64,000 nucleotides of DNA, from contig HF999647.1 of the NCBI GenBank assembly GCA_000434055.1, forward strand, positions 43,663 to 107,662, read 5' to 3'. Below the pieces are notes generated by a model. It ran no database searches. It was given only the letters and a program-made list of their open reading frames with translations, and was not told where the DNA came from. The DNA is from Ruminococcus sp. CAG:488 (GTDB lineage: Bacteria > Bacillota > Clostridia > Oscillospirales > Acutalibacteraceae). How positions within the stretch are numbered: position 1 is the stretch's first letter; every line of letters starts with the position of its first letter. This document shows, piece after piece, positions 54,640 to 63,996 of the stretch. A program made the translations under genes and the position numbers.

Positions 54640-56370
54640 ATGCAGGAACTGGATGTCGGCAAGAATATATATTATAATGAATCAGGTCCCTCGCTTGATA
54701 TGGGTCGATTAGCGAAAAATCTCATATCAAAGCTTTGGATTATATTGCTTGTCGGTGCTATTTTCTCCGGTGCCGCATTTGCAATTGCCAAGGCTACTTA
54801 TGTTGAATCCTACAGATCTTCCATGACATTGGGCTTTATGACGACTCAGTACGTTATTGTTAAGGATTATTCTAACAGCAAGGATTCGACGACGCAGTAC
54901 AAGCAGGAGACAAAGTTTTCCTCGGGCAATCAAATTTCATATTATCAGTATCTTATCAAAGGCGACGAAATGCTTTATAAGATTCAAAAAACTCTTGCAG
55001 AGGACGAGGTCGGAAAGGAATACTCCACCTCATTTATCGAGGGGAGCTTATCAATTGAGGAAACAGGAATAGACGGATTTTTCCAGGTTAACGTTACAAG
55101 TACGGATCAGGGCTATTGCGAAAGAGCCTTGAAGGTCGTTCTTAAAGAGTTCCCCGAATATGTTCAGAGCTATGACAACACAATTTCGATAAAGGTTGTC
55201 AAAAATCCGACGGCACCGACAATTGCAAACTCTGACGATGCAACGACAAAGGCAATTTACGGCTTTGCTATCGGCGCAGCGATAGTTGCATTTATTATTT
55301 TCATTATAACAATCACAACAAATACGGTTCTTACGCTTGACAATTTAAGACGCGACGTCAATGTTACCGTTCTCGGTTCTGTGCCGTTGCTGGAGAAAAA
55401 ATCGGGATTGTTTAATCAGAAGAAAAAATCGCCGCAGGGCTCTCTGCTGATTACGGATACGTCAAAGGTGAGCTTTGCCTTTGTGGAAAGCTTTAAGGCG
55501 ATAAGAACAAAAATTGAAAATGTCAAAGCCGAAAAAGGCTACAAGGCATTTGTTGTTACGAGTACCTATGAGGATGAGGGTAAAACGACCGTTGCAGTAA
55601 ATATTGCGTGCTCACTCGCCCAGAAGGGAAAGTCGGTTCTTCTTATCGACAGTGACCTCAGAAAGCCCGCGGTTCTTCATGCCGTCGGCGTTAAGAGCGA
55701 CACACGTTACGGTCTTATCCCGATAATCAAGGGAACGTCAACCTATGTTGATTCAATTAAATTTATCAAATCTCTCGGTATTTTCGTATTGCCGACGGGA
55801 GGTATCTCGCTGAAATCCACCGAGGTTCTTGATACGGATAAGGTTAAGGCGGTTGTTGAGCAGGCTCGCAAGGAGTTTGACTATATTATCATTGATTCGC
55901 CTCCGGCTCATGTCGTGTCGGATAGCCTTGTTATTGCACCGCTTGCAGACGGAATAATTTATAATATTCGCCGCGACTATGCAAAGGTTTCGGAAATCAA
56001 CCGTACTCTTGATGAAATAAGGGGCGCGGATATTGATATCATCGGAGCCGTATTTACAATGAGTGCCGGCGAAGAAAACAGCAGATATTATCGTCGTAAG
56101 GGTTATCTGCGTTACGGCGGATACTATGGCAGATATGGCAGGTACGGCCGCAAAAAGAAGAACAGCTCCGGCGGCGGATACGGCTACGGTTACGGCTATG
56201 GAAGCGGCTACGGCTATGGCGGATACGGCTACGGCGGCTATGGTTACGGAAACGGCTACGGTTATGGCTACGGCTACGGAAGCGGTTACGGCTATGGCGG
56301 AGGTTACGGCTATGGAAATACCCCGCAGAACAAAGAACCGGAAAAGGGAAACAAGATAGATAATGAATAA
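54640..56370 (+). CDS. Fused Wzz-type chain-length/tyrosine-kinase protein with Tyr-Gly tail
   Basis: 576 residues; ATG at 54640 chosen (TTG at 54634 also possible, GGAG upstream). Wzz part: membrane helix about 30-50, outside domain, second helix about 205-230. BY-kinase part: Walker A STYEDEGKTT (around 306-315), Walker A' LLIDSDLRKP and Walker B FDYIIIDSPPAH. Most Firmicutes split these functions into two proteins (CpsC/CpsD); here they are one, as in Wzc. The C-terminal ~85 residues hold 26 tyrosines, largely in Y-G repeats, the presumed autophosphorylation region. Confidence 0.92.
   Translation: MQELDVGKNIYYNESGPSLDMGRLAKNLISKLWIILLVGAIFSGAAFAIAKATYVESYRSSMTLGFMTTQYVIVKDYSNSKDSTTQYKQETKFSSGNQISYYQYLIKGDEMLYKIQKTLAEDEVGKEYSTSFIEGSLSIEETGIDGFFQVNVTSTDQGYCERALKVVLKEFPEYVQSYDNTISIKVVKNPTAPTIANSDDATTKAIYGFAIGAAIVAFIIFIITITTNTVLTLDNLRRDVNVTVLGSVPLLEKKSGLFNQKKKSPQGSLLITDTSKVSFAFVESFKAIRTKIENVKAEKGYKAFVVTSTYEDEGKTTVAVNIACSLAQKGKSVLLIDSDLRKPAVLHAVGVKSDTRYGLIPIIKGTSTYVDSIKFIKSLGIFVLPTGGISLKSTEVLDTDKVKAVVEQARKEFDYIIIDSPPAHVVSDSLVIAPLADGIIYNIRRDYAKVSEINRTLDEIRGADIDIIGAVFTMSAGEENSRYYRRKGYLRYGGYYGRYGRYGRKKKNSSGGGYGYGYGYGSGYGYGGYGYGGYGYGNGYGYGYGYGSGYGYGGGYGYGNTPQNKEPEKGNKIDNE
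56170..56319 (+). repeat. Low-complexity Gly-Tyr codon repeat
   Basis: About 150 bases of near-repeats of GGCTACGG and GGTTACGGCTATGG type, coding for the Tyr-Gly tail of the kinase. Such DNA is prone to length change by slippage in units of 6 or more bases. Confidence 0.85.
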
Positions 56371-56393
56371 ATTTCCGAAAAGAAGTGTATCAA

Positions 56394-57533
56394 ATGAACA
56401 AAAGAATTTATCTTTCCCCACCGTGCATGAACGGAACGGAGATTGAATTTATCAACGAGGCCTTTCAGACAAACTGGATTTCCCCGTTCGGACCTAATTT
56501 GACGGGATTTGAAAAAGAAATGTGTGAATATGTCGGAGCAAAGTACAGCGTTGCGCTTGCTTCAGGTACCGGCGCAATACACATGGGCTTGAAGTATCTC
56601 GGAGTTGAATGCGGCGATATTGTTTTCTGTTCGGACTTCACCTTTTCGGGAAGCTGCAATCCTGTTGCTTACCTCGGAGCCAAGCTTGTTTTCATTGATT
56701 CCGATTACGAGAGCTTCAACATGGATCCCGATGCGCTGAAAATTGCCTTTGAAAAGTATGATGCAATGGGCAAGCTGCCGAAAGCGGTTATTGTTGTTGA
56801 TCTTTACGGCAACAGCGCAAACTACGAAAAAATCATTCCGCTTTGCAAAAAATACAATGTTCCTATTCTTGAAGACGCTGCCGAAGCTCTCGGCACAACC
56901 TATAAAGGAAAAAAATGCGGAACATTCGGCAAGGTAAGCGCGCTGTCCTTTAACGGAAATAAAATTGTAACTACCTCCGGCGGCGGAATGGCTCTTTCCG
57001 ATGACCCGGAAGCTATTAAAAAGATACATTTTTGGTCAAATCAGTCCAAGGAAAACGTTAATTACTATCTTCATAATGAAATCGGTTATAACTACAGAAT
57101 GTCCAATATTTGTGCAGGTATCGGCAGGGGACAGCTTAAAAATATGGACGAAAGAATTGCCGCAAGAGTTCGAAATTATGAGTTTTATAAAAAGACATTT
57201 GCCGATCTTCCGGTGAAAATGGCTCCCGTTCTTGACGGCTGCAAGCCGAATTTTTGGCTTAGCGTTGTGACAATAAACGAGGACTGTGATGTTACCCCGG
57301 ACGAGATAATCAAGGAGCTGGAGGATAACAATATTGAATCAAGACGCGCATGGAATCCGATGCACAACCAGCCTATCTTTTCCGAAATGGATTTCATAAG
57401 CTGCAAGCAGGGTGAAAGCGTCGGAAATGATATTTTCCGCCGCGGAGTTTGTTTGCCCTCGGGAACGGCAATGACCGAGGAGGATCTTGAAAGAGTAGCT
57501 TCGGTTTTCAGAGGAGCTTTTGAAAATAAATAA
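56394..57533 (+). CDS. DegT/DnrJ/EryC1/StrS family PLP-dependent sugar aminotransferase
   Basis: 379 residues from the ATG at 56394. The N-terminal LSPPCMNGTEIEFINEAFQT and FTFSGSCNPVAYLGAKLVFI are family motifs; the PLP lysine is K190 in SFNGNKIVTTSGGGMAL; late motifs are NYRMSNICAGIGRGQL and FRRGVCLPSGTAM. It resembles PglE-like 4-aminotransferases acting on the 4-keto product of the dehydratase encoded at the start of the operon. A terminator follows, so it is the last gene. Confidence 0.93.
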   Translation: MNKRIYLSPPCMNGTEIEFINEAFQTNWISPFGPNLTGFEKEMCEYVGAKYSVALASGTGAIHMGLKYLGVECGDIVFCSDFTFSGSCNPVAYLGAKLVFIDSDYESFNMDPDALKIAFEKYDAMGKLPKAVIVVDLYGNSANYEKIIPLCKKYNVPILEDAAEALGTTYKGKKCGTFGKVSALSFNGNKIVTTSGGGMALSDDPEAIKKIHFWSNQSKENVNYYLHNEIGYNYRMSNICAGIGRGQLKNMDERIAARVRNYEFYKKTFADLPVKMAPVLDGCKPNFWLSVVTINEDCDVTPDEIIKELEDNNIESRRAWNPMHNQPIFSEMDFISCKQGESVGNDIFRRGVCLPSGTAMTEEDLERVASVFRGAFENK

Positions 57534-57542
57534 TAAAAACCC

Positions 57543-57579
57543 GGACAGGCTATCGGTTCAAATAGCCTGTCCTGTTTTG
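57543..57579 (+). terminator. Terminator of the capsule operon
   Basis: Perfect 11-bp stem GGACAGGCTAT / ATAGCCTGTCC with an 8-base loop, followed by TGTTTTGAG. Confidence 0.8.
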
Positions 57580-57612
57580 AGTTTTATATAAGTTTGTCAC
57601 AGAGGTGATATT

Positions 57613-59424
57613 TTGGCAGTAAAAAAAGATCATATAAGAAATTTTTCGATAATAGCGCATATTGACCACGGCAAGTCCACCCTTGCCGACCGTCTTCTTG
57701 AATTGACGCAGTCCGTTGCGGTTCGTGACATGACCGAGCAGCTCCTTGATGACATGGATCTCGAAAGAGAAAGAGGAATTACAATCAAGGCGCACGCCGT
57801 CAAACTCAACTATACGGCGAAGGACGGCGAGGAATATGAGCTTAATCTGATTGACACCCCGGGTCATGTTGACTTTAACTACGAGGTTTCACGTTCGCTT
57901 GCCGCATGTGAGGGAGCATTGCTTATTGTTGATGCATCGCAGGGAGTTGAGGCGCAGACACTTGCCAACACATATCTTGCGCTTGACCATGATCTTGAGA
58001 TAGTTCCGATAATTAACAAAATTGATCTGCCGGCCGCAGATCCCGACCGTGTCGCGGAGGAGGTTGAGGAGGTTATAGGCCTTGATTGCTCCGATGCTCC
58101 GAGGGTTTCGGCAAAGACAGGTGAAAATGTCGAAGCTGTACTTGAAAAGATAGTTTCCGACATTCCGGCTCCGTTGGCTTCCGACGACAGCAAGCCGCTC
58201 AGAGCGCTTGTTTTCGATTCGGTTTATGATAATTACAAGGGCGTTATTGTTTATGTGCGTGTTGTTGACGGTAAAATCAAAGCCGGCGATACAATGCGAA
58301 TGATGGCGACCGGGGCGGAATTTACTGTTGTTGAAGTCGGCTACATGAGGGCAACATCAATGGAGCCGGCGCCGGAGCTTACCTCCGGCGAGGTCGGATA
58401 TATAACCGCTTCAATCAAAACAGTAGGCGATGCAAGAGTCGGCGATACCGTTACGACTGCGGAATATCCTGCAGAGGAGGCGCTTCCCGGTTACAGAAAG
58501 GTCAACCCGATGGTTTTCTGCGGTGTTTATCCTGCCGACGGAGCAGACTATGAAGCCTTGCGCGATGCTTTGAGCAAGCTTCAGCTTAATGATGCTTCAC
58601 TTTCCTTTGAACCCGAGACCTCCGGCGCATTGGGATTCGGTTTCCGCTGCGGATTTCTCGGACTGCTTCACCTTGAAATTATTCAAGAACGTCTGGAGCG
58701 TGAATATGACCTTGATCTTGTAACCACGGTTCCGAGTGTTGTTTACAAAATTCACCTGACAGACGGATCGGTTATCGAAATTGACAACCCGACAAAATAT
58801 CCCGATCCTGCGGTTATTGACTATTGCGAAGAGCCGATAACCAACGCAAATATATATGCTCCGAATGAGTTCGTCGGCGCAATTATGGATCTTTGCCAGG
58901 AACGTCGCGGAGTTTTCAAGAACATGACCTATGTTACTCCGGACCGTGTTGACATTGCATATGACCTTCCGCTGAACGAAATTATATACGATTTTTTTGA
59001 CGTGCTGAAGTCAAGAACAAAAGGCTATGCATCGTTTGATTATGAAATCGAGGGCTATGCCCGATCAAATCTGGTTAAGCTTGATGTGCTTCTCAACGGC
59101 GACATGATTGATGCGCTTTCGTTTATCATTCACAGCGAAAAGGCATACGGCAGAGCAAGAAAAATTGCAGAAAAGCTCAAGGACAATATCCCGAGACAGA
59201 TGTTTGAAATCCCTGTTCAGATTGCCGTCGGGGGCAAGGTTATCGCCCGCGAAACGATCAAGGCAATGCGCAAGGATGTTCTTGCAAAGTGCTACGGCGG
59301 AGATATAACGAGAAAGAAAAAGCTGCTTGAAAAGCAAAAAGAAGGAAAAAAGCGCATGAGACAGTTCGGTACGGTTGAGGTGCCTCAGGAAGCGTTTATG
59401 TCAATTCTGAAACTTGACGAATAA
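57613..59424 (+). CDS. lepA: Elongation factor 4 (LepA)
   Basis: 603 residues, full length. TTG start after AGAGGTGAT. G domain: [50 protein letters not shown]. Then domain II, EF-G-like domains and the LepA-specific C-terminal part ending [20 protein letters not shown]. It acts on stalled ribosomes. It precedes the transporter and hemW genes; in many bacteria lepA and hemW are neighbours. Confidence 0.98.
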   Translation: MAVKKDHIRNFSIIAHIDHGKSTLADRLLELTQSVAVRDMTEQLLDDMDLERERGITIKAHAVKLNYTAKDGEEYELNLIDTPGHVDFNYEVSRSLAACEGALLIVDASQGVEAQTLANTYLALDHDLEIVPIINKIDLPAADPDRVAEEVEEVIGLDCSDAPRVSAKTGENVEAVLEKIVSDIPAPLASDDSKPLRALVFDSVYDNYKGVIVYVRVVDGKIKAGDTMRMMATGAEFTVVEVGYMRATSMEPAPELTSGEVGYITASIKTVGDARVGDTVTTAEYPAEEALPGYRKVNPMVFCGVYPADGADYEALRDALSKLQLNDASLSFEPETSGALGFGFRCGFLGLLHLEIIQERLEREYDLDLVTTVPSVVYKIHLTDGSVIEIDNPTKYPDPAVIDYCEEPITNANIYAPNEFVGAIMDLCQERRGVFKNMTYVTPDRVDIAYDLPLNEIIYDFFDVLKSRTKGYASFDYEIEGYARSNLVKLDVLLNGDMIDALSFIIHSEKAYGRARKIAEKLKDNIPRQMFEIPVQIAVGGKVIARETIKAMRKDVLAKCYGGDITRKKKLLEKQKEGKKRMRQFGTVEVPQEAFMSILKLDE

Positions 59425-59455
59425 TTTAATTTGACTAAAAATTTTCAAATAACTG

Positions 59456-59485
59456 TTGCATATTGAATATAATTTGTGCTATAAT
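59456..59485 (+). promoter_or_regulatory. Promoter of the transporter gene
   Basis: TTGCAT, an 18-base spacer, then TATAAT (59480-59485), 40 bases before the start codon. Confidence 0.7.
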
Positions 59486-59524
59486 GTAAAAGCAAATTTG
59501 TATAAATCAGTAAGGAGGTAAAGC

Positions 59525-61054
59525 ATGGCTGCTGAAACTAAAGAAGTTCAGACCTCTCAGGCAGAGCCGGAGGAGCAGAAGGCTGCCAAACGTAAGCTGC
59601 CAAAGGGCAGACGTTACGTCGGAAGTAGAGAAACTTTCACCTATGTTCTTTTCGATATTGCTCAGAGCTTCAATCTGGATCAGAACAAGACATATTACCT
59701 GACTGACGTTCTTGTCATCTCCTATTGGTGGCAGGCAATCATCAGTGTTGTTGTCAGTATCTGGGATATCGTCAATGATTTGTTTCTTGCGTCTATTGTT
59801 GACCGTACAAACACGAGATTCGGTAAATTCAAACCGTATCTTATTATTTATGCTCTCCCGGGAACAATCATGGCAATGATTTTCTGGGGTATGCCTGTTA
59901 TGTTCCCCGAAACCTCGGGTACATATGTGCCGAAGATCGTAACGTATTTTGTGCTGCAAATGCTGCAAAACCTGGCGACCTCGCTTTATGAGATTTCAAA
60001 AACAGGTATTATTGCAACGATTACACCGGATGTTTTCGACAGAACCCGTCTTATCAACCAGGCGAACCTGTTCTCAAGTCTTGTTGAAAATATTCCGAAC
60101 CAGGTATGTACTGTTCTCATTGACCTTGTTAACCACAACAAGCTCAAGATCAAGATGACATCATTGTTTGTTTATATGGGTGTCGGCACAGCGCTGTGCG
60201 CAGGTATTTTGGCTCTTTTCTTCTCCTTTAAAGTAAAAGAAAGAGTTCTTCAATCGGTCGAAAAACCAACCTTCAAGGGTGCGGTCGGTTCGCTGTTTAA
60301 GTCTCGTCCGCTTATGCTTTTGACTATTTCGGAGTTCCTTGGACAGTTTGCTGTCGGAACCAATATTTCGCTGTATTATATCAGCGTTTTGAATGCCGGA
60401 TCGGCAAAGCTGATCGTTGGTATTCCCGGAATGTTTGTTACATACGCTTCATATGCTTATGTTGATAAGCTTCGTGAGAAGTTCTCAACGAGAACCTTGT
60501 GGGCAATCGGTTCTCACTGGGGTGACTTCCTCTATCTCGGAGTTTACCTGTTCGGCAGCATAAACAAGAACTATAAGAAGACCATTCCCATGATTGCCGC
60601 GTTTATGATTAGAGAAACTCTTTGGAACTTTGTTTACGCTATGCGTAAGGTTGTTCCCGAGGAAATCAGAAACGAAGCCATTGACTACGGCGAATGGCAG
60701 AACGGCTACCGTACCGAGGCTATGGCGGGTGTTGTTAAGGGACTTGCCAGAAAGCTGGTCGCAACCTTTACCAACGGTTTCAGTTCAGCTCTTCTCGGTA
60801 TCATCGGATACAAACAGGGCCTTAAACCAAAGCAGCAGAGTGACAGAACAGAGAGACTCCTGTTCACAATGACTACTCTTCTTCCCGCGGCAACGGGTCT
60901 TATCGGTATTATTCCGAAGCTCTTCTACAACATCGACTCCGAGACAAGAGCGAGAATGTACAAAGAGCTTGCAGAGCGTCGCGCCGAAACAGCTAAGGAG
61001 CTTAACAAAGCTCACGAGCTTGAAATGGCGGAGGCGTCTGCTGAACAGAAATAA
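59525..61054 (+). CDS. Glycoside-pentoside-hexuronide (GPH) family / MFS transporter
   Basis: 509 residues, about 12 membrane segments. The GPH hallmark after the second helix is visible: SIWDIVNDLFLASIVDRTNT then RFGKFKPYL. The N-terminus (about 35 residues, TKEVQTSQAEPEEQKAAKRK) and C-terminus (LAERRAETAKELNKAHELEM) are long, charged and cytosolic, and not part of the core fold. Members move sugars or sugar acids with Na+ or H+; the substrate cannot be predicted. It separates lepA and hemW, which are often adjacent, and has its own promoter and terminator. Confidence 0.85.
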   Translation: MAAETKEVQTSQAEPEEQKAAKRKLPKGRRYVGSRETFTYVLFDIAQSFNLDQNKTYYLTDVLVISYWWQAIISVVVSIWDIVNDLFLASIVDRTNTRFGKFKPYLIIYALPGTIMAMIFWGMPVMFPETSGTYVPKIVTYFVLQMLQNLATSLYEISKTGIIATITPDVFDRTRLINQANLFSSLVENIPNQVCTVLIDLVNHNKLKIKMTSLFVYMGVGTALCAGILALFFSFKVKERVLQSVEKPTFKGAVGSLFKSRPLMLLTISEFLGQFAVGTNISLYYISVLNAGSAKLIVGIPGMFVTYASYAYVDKLREKFSTRTLWAIGSHWGDFLYLGVYLFGSINKNYKKTIPMIAAFMIRETLWNFVYAMRKVVPEEIRNEAIDYGEWQNGYRTEAMAGVVKGLARKLVATFTNGFSSALLGIIGYKQGLKPKQQSDRTERLLFTMTTLLPAATGLIGIIPKLFYNIDSETRARMYKELAERRAETAKELNKAHELEMAEASAEQK

Positions 61055-61066
61055 TTTATTAAATCA

Positions 61067-61098
61067 ACGGACTGCTCGAAAGAACAGTCCGTTTTTTT
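61067..61098 (+). terminator. Terminator of the transporter gene
   Basis: Stem ACGGACTG / CAGTCCGT with a 10-base loop, followed by T6. Confidence 0.85.
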
Positions 61099-61108
61099 CG
61101 GAGAAGCC

Positions 61109-62203
61109 ATGAATAATATTGGATTATATCTTCATATCCCTTTTTGCAAAACAAAATGCCCTTATTGTGATTTCTATTCTATGCGAGGCAACGAATCCGA
61201 TAAAGATATGTATATGATTTCTCTTGTCGAAAGCATGGAAGCTTGGTCGGACAGGCTTGAAAGAAAAGCCGATACAATTTATATCGGCGGCGGCACTCCG
61301 TCGGTTCTCGGCGGGGCAAACATTGCTATGCTCATACGGCGCGCAAAAAATCTTTTCGGCGTTGACGGAGAAATTACGGTTGAATGTAATCCCTCGGCGG
61401 TTGAGGAGGATTTTTTTGAAACAGTTGCCGATGCCGGAGTTAACCGAATTTCTCTTGGCGTTCAATCGGTAATCGAAAGCGAAAGAAAAAAGCTTGGCAG
61501 GTTTTCCGACAGAGAACTCATTGAAAAAAGAATCATTCAATGCAAATCGGCAGGAATAGAAAATATTTCACTTGATGTCATGCTCGGCGTGCAGGAACAG
61601 ACGCAGAAAAGTCTTAGCGAAACTCTCGATTTTTGCATTGCGTCAGGCGCAAAACACATCAGCGCTTATATGCTGAAAATCGAAGAGGGAACAACTTATT
61701 ATAAAAAAAGGGATTCGCTTAATTTGCCTGATGACGATGAGGTTGCCGACATGTATCTTGCAATGAGCGAGAGGCTTCTGTCAAACGGATTTGAGCATTA
61801 CGAGATTTCAAATTTTGCCCGTCAAGGATATGAGGGAAAGCATAATTTGAAATACTGGAATTGCGAGGAATACCTCGGGCTCGGACCGTCGGCACATTCT
61901 TTTATTGACGGAAAAAGATTTTTTTATCCGAGGGATATTAAATATTTTAAAAACGGCGGGGAACCTATTCCCGACGGAAACGGCGGAGACGAGGAAGAAT
62001 ATATTATGCTTCGCCTGCGCTTGAAGGACGGAATAATTTTTGAAGATTTTGAAAAGAGATTCGGAAAAGCTTTTCCGCGTGATATAATAAAAAAGACGGA
62101 AAAGTTTTTAAAAAACGAATTGATGAAATGCGATGAAAAATCAATGGCTCTGACCGAAAAAGGATTTCTTCTTTCAAATTCAATTATTGCCGAGCTGATA
62201 TAG
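61109..62203 (+). CDS. hemW: Radical SAM protein HemW
   Basis: 364 residues. The radical-SAM cluster motif is FCKTKCPYCDFYS (C-x3-C-x2-C), then YIGGGTPSVL, GVQS and the HemN-type C-terminal domain with GLGPSAHSFIDGKRF. HemW is a heme chaperone related to coproporphyrinogen oxidase; the extra cysteine used by true HemN (C-x-C) is absent. The ribosome site is a weak CGGAGAAG. The next gene follows after 12 bp. Confidence 0.95.
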   Translation: MNNIGLYLHIPFCKTKCPYCDFYSMRGNESDKDMYMISLVESMEAWSDRLERKADTIYIGGGTPSVLGGANIAMLIRRAKNLFGVDGEITVECNPSAVEEDFFETVADAGVNRISLGVQSVIESERKKLGRFSDRELIEKRIIQCKSAGIENISLDVMLGVQEQTQKSLSETLDFCIASGAKHISAYMLKIEEGTTYYKKRDSLNLPDDDEVADMYLAMSERLLSNGFEHYEISNFARQGYEGKHNLKYWNCEEYLGLGPSAHSFIDGKRFFYPRDIKYFKNGGEPIPDGNGGDEEEYIMLRLRLKDGIIFEDFEKRFGKAFPRDIIKKTEKFLKNELMKCDEKSMALTEKGFLLSNSIIAELI

Positions 62204-62215
62204 GAGTGAGATAAA

Positions 62216-63265
62216 ATGATTGATGAATTTTTAAAAAAGCTGCCGAAAAATGTTGACGGTGCATTGATAGTTTCGCCTGAAAACAGACAGTATTTTACGG
62301 GCTTTAACGCATCGGACGGATTCCTTTTTGCAACAAAAAACGGTTCAATTTTCCTGACCGACAGCCGATATATTGAAGCGGCAAAGGACAAAATAAATTG
62401 CTGCGAAGTCGAGGAACAAAAAAGAGGTCTGGTTGAATATGCCAAACGATTAGGCATCAAAGCCCTTGCTGTCGAGGCGGACAGACTGACCGTTACTCAG
62501 CTTAAAAATCTGAGAAAAGCTCTTCGCGGAATAAGGATCACGACAGTCGGAACAGATAAAACCATCGACTCGTTCCGAGCGATAAAAACCGACGAAGAAA
62601 TCAAAAATATTTGCAAGGCCCAACGCATTGCAGAAGCGGCACTTGAGCATATTCTCGGCTTTATCAAAGCCGGCGTGACAGAGAAAGAAATTGCACTGGA
62701 ACTGGATCATTATATGCTCAGCCACGGTGCACAGGCGCTTTCATTTGAGACAATAGCAGTCAGCGGAGCAAATACGTCAAAGCCGCACGGCGTTCCGACC
62801 GATAAAAAAATTGAGGACGGCGATTTTGTGACAATGGATTACGGCGCTGTTATTAACGGCTATCATTCGGACATGACAAGGACGGTTGCGGTCGGCCATA
62901 TCGGCGACGAGCAGAAAAAAGTCTATGATACCGTATTGAAGGCTCAGCTTGCCTCTCTGGGAGTTTTAAGAAGCAGACTAAAATGCTTCGACGGCGATAA
63001 AGCGGCGAGAGATGTTATAATCGAAGCAGGATACGGAGAATTTTTCCGCCATTCGACGGGGCACGGTGTCGGCATTGAAATCCATGAAAAGCCGAACCTT
63101 TCTCCGAAGTCGGCAGCAACGCTTCATTCGGGCAATATCGTGACGGTTGAGCCCGGTATTTATATCCCCGGGAAATTCGGCGTCAGAATCGAGGATATGG
63201 CCCTGATTACCGAAAACGGCTGCAAAAACCTTACAAATGCACCGAAAGAGCTTGTAATTTTGTAA
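62216..63265 (+). CDS. Xaa-Pro aminopeptidase-like M24 metallopeptidase
   Basis: 349 residues, the short PepQ/YqhT type. An N-terminal creatinase-like domain (1-125) and the pita-bread domain with metal ligands in MDYGAVINGYHSDMTRTVAVG (two Asp), RHSTGHGVGIEIHE (His), TVEPGIYIPG (Glu) and GVRIEDMALI (Glu), all present. It cleaves X-Pro dipeptides in the cytosol. This gene precedes efp in Bacillus and many Clostridia, and does so here. Confidence 0.95.
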   Translation: MIDEFLKKLPKNVDGALIVSPENRQYFTGFNASDGFLFATKNGSIFLTDSRYIEAAKDKINCCEVEEQKRGLVEYAKRLGIKALAVEADRLTVTQLKNLRKALRGIRITTVGTDKTIDSFRAIKTDEEIKNICKAQRIAEAALEHILGFIKAGVTEKEIALELDHYMLSHGAQALSFETIAVSGANTSKPHGVPTDKKIEDGDFVTMDYGAVINGYHSDMTRTVAVGHIGDEQKKVYDTVLKAQLASLGVLRSRLKCFDGDKAARDVIIEAGYGEFFRHSTGHGVGIEIHEKPNLSPKSAATLHSGNIVTVEPGIYIPGKFGVRIEDMALITENGCKNLTNAPKELVIL

Positions 63266-63304
63266 AAAAATAAGTGTGCTATAATGCTTTTTAGCTGAAA
63301 AGAC

Positions 63305-63333
63305 TTGAAAAATACGCGATAATAGTATAAAAT
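63305..63333 (+). promoter_or_regulatory. Promoter of efp
   Basis: TTGAAA, a 17-base spacer, TAAAAT, 70 bases before the start. A second TATAAT (63280-63285) lies upstream without a clear -35 element. Confidence 0.6.
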
Positions 63334-63402
63334 AATAGAGATAAAATACGAGTAGGTGTTTGACCTATTCATAACGAATAAAATAAATCGGAGGAATAAC
63401 AC

Positions 63403-63960
63403 ATGATTTCAGCAGGTGATTTCAGAAACGGTATGACATTTGAGGAGGACGGCAACGTACTTCAGGTTGTTGAATTCCAGCATGTTAAGCCGGGTAAGGG
63501 CGCAGCTTTCGTCAGAACAAAGACAAAGAATGTTCTCACCGGTTCCGTAGTTGAAAAGAGCTACAACCCGACAGCTAAATTCCCGACAGCCTTTATCGAG
63601 AGAAAGGACATGGAATATTCATACAACGACGGAGATCTTTATTACTTCATGGATCCGGAGTCATATGAGCTTGTTCCTATCAATGCTTCTGATCTTTCCG
63701 ATAACTTTAAGTTTGTTAAGGACGGCATGGTTTGCAAGATTCTTTCCTACAAGGGCAAGGTTTTCGGCGTTGAACCGCCGACATTCGTTGAGCTTGAGAT
63801 TGCAAAGACAGATCCGGGCTTCGCAGGCAACACGGCTACAAACGCTACAAAGCCGGCAACTCTTGAGACCGGTGCAGAGATCAAGGTTCCGCTCTTTATC
63901 AACGAGGGTGAGAAGGTTCAGATTGACACCCGTACAGGCGAGTATCTCGGCAGAGCATAA
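63403..63960 (+). CDS. efp: Translation elongation factor P
   Basis: 185 residues, full length. The KOW-like domain I ends in the tip loop [13 protein letters not shown], with the lysine that is modified in some species; domains II/III follow, ending with [12 protein letters not shown], the family C-terminus. It relieves ribosomes stalled on proline runs. CGGAGGAAT precedes the ATG. Confidence 0.98.
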   Translation: MISAGDFRNGMTFEEDGNVLQVVEFQHVKPGKGAAFVRTKTKNVLTGSVVEKSYNPTAKFPTAFIERKDMEYSYNDGDLYYFMDPESYELVPINASDLSDNFKFVKDGMVCKILSYKGKVFGVEPPTFVELEIAKTDPGFAGNTATNATKPATLETGAEIKVPLFINEGEKVQIDTRTGEYLGRA

Positions 63961-63996
63961 GCAATTTATTTACCCTAAAAGAAAGGATGATTCACA

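Noticed and set aside
54727..54933. Other small frames antisense to capsule genes as separate genes
   Set aside because: All lack ribosome sites and lie fully inside well-supported genes.
55753..56421. A 222-codon frame on the - strand opposite the kinase tail
   Set aside because: It is the mirror of the Gly-Tyr repeat (Ala-Val-Ile-rich translation) with no ribosome site; a shadow of the true gene.
63162..63175. A Noc-site-like TATCCCCGGGAAAT in the Xaa-Pro peptidase gene
   Set aside because: Three mismatches to ATTTCCCGGGAAAT, all in one half, so it is not palindromic.
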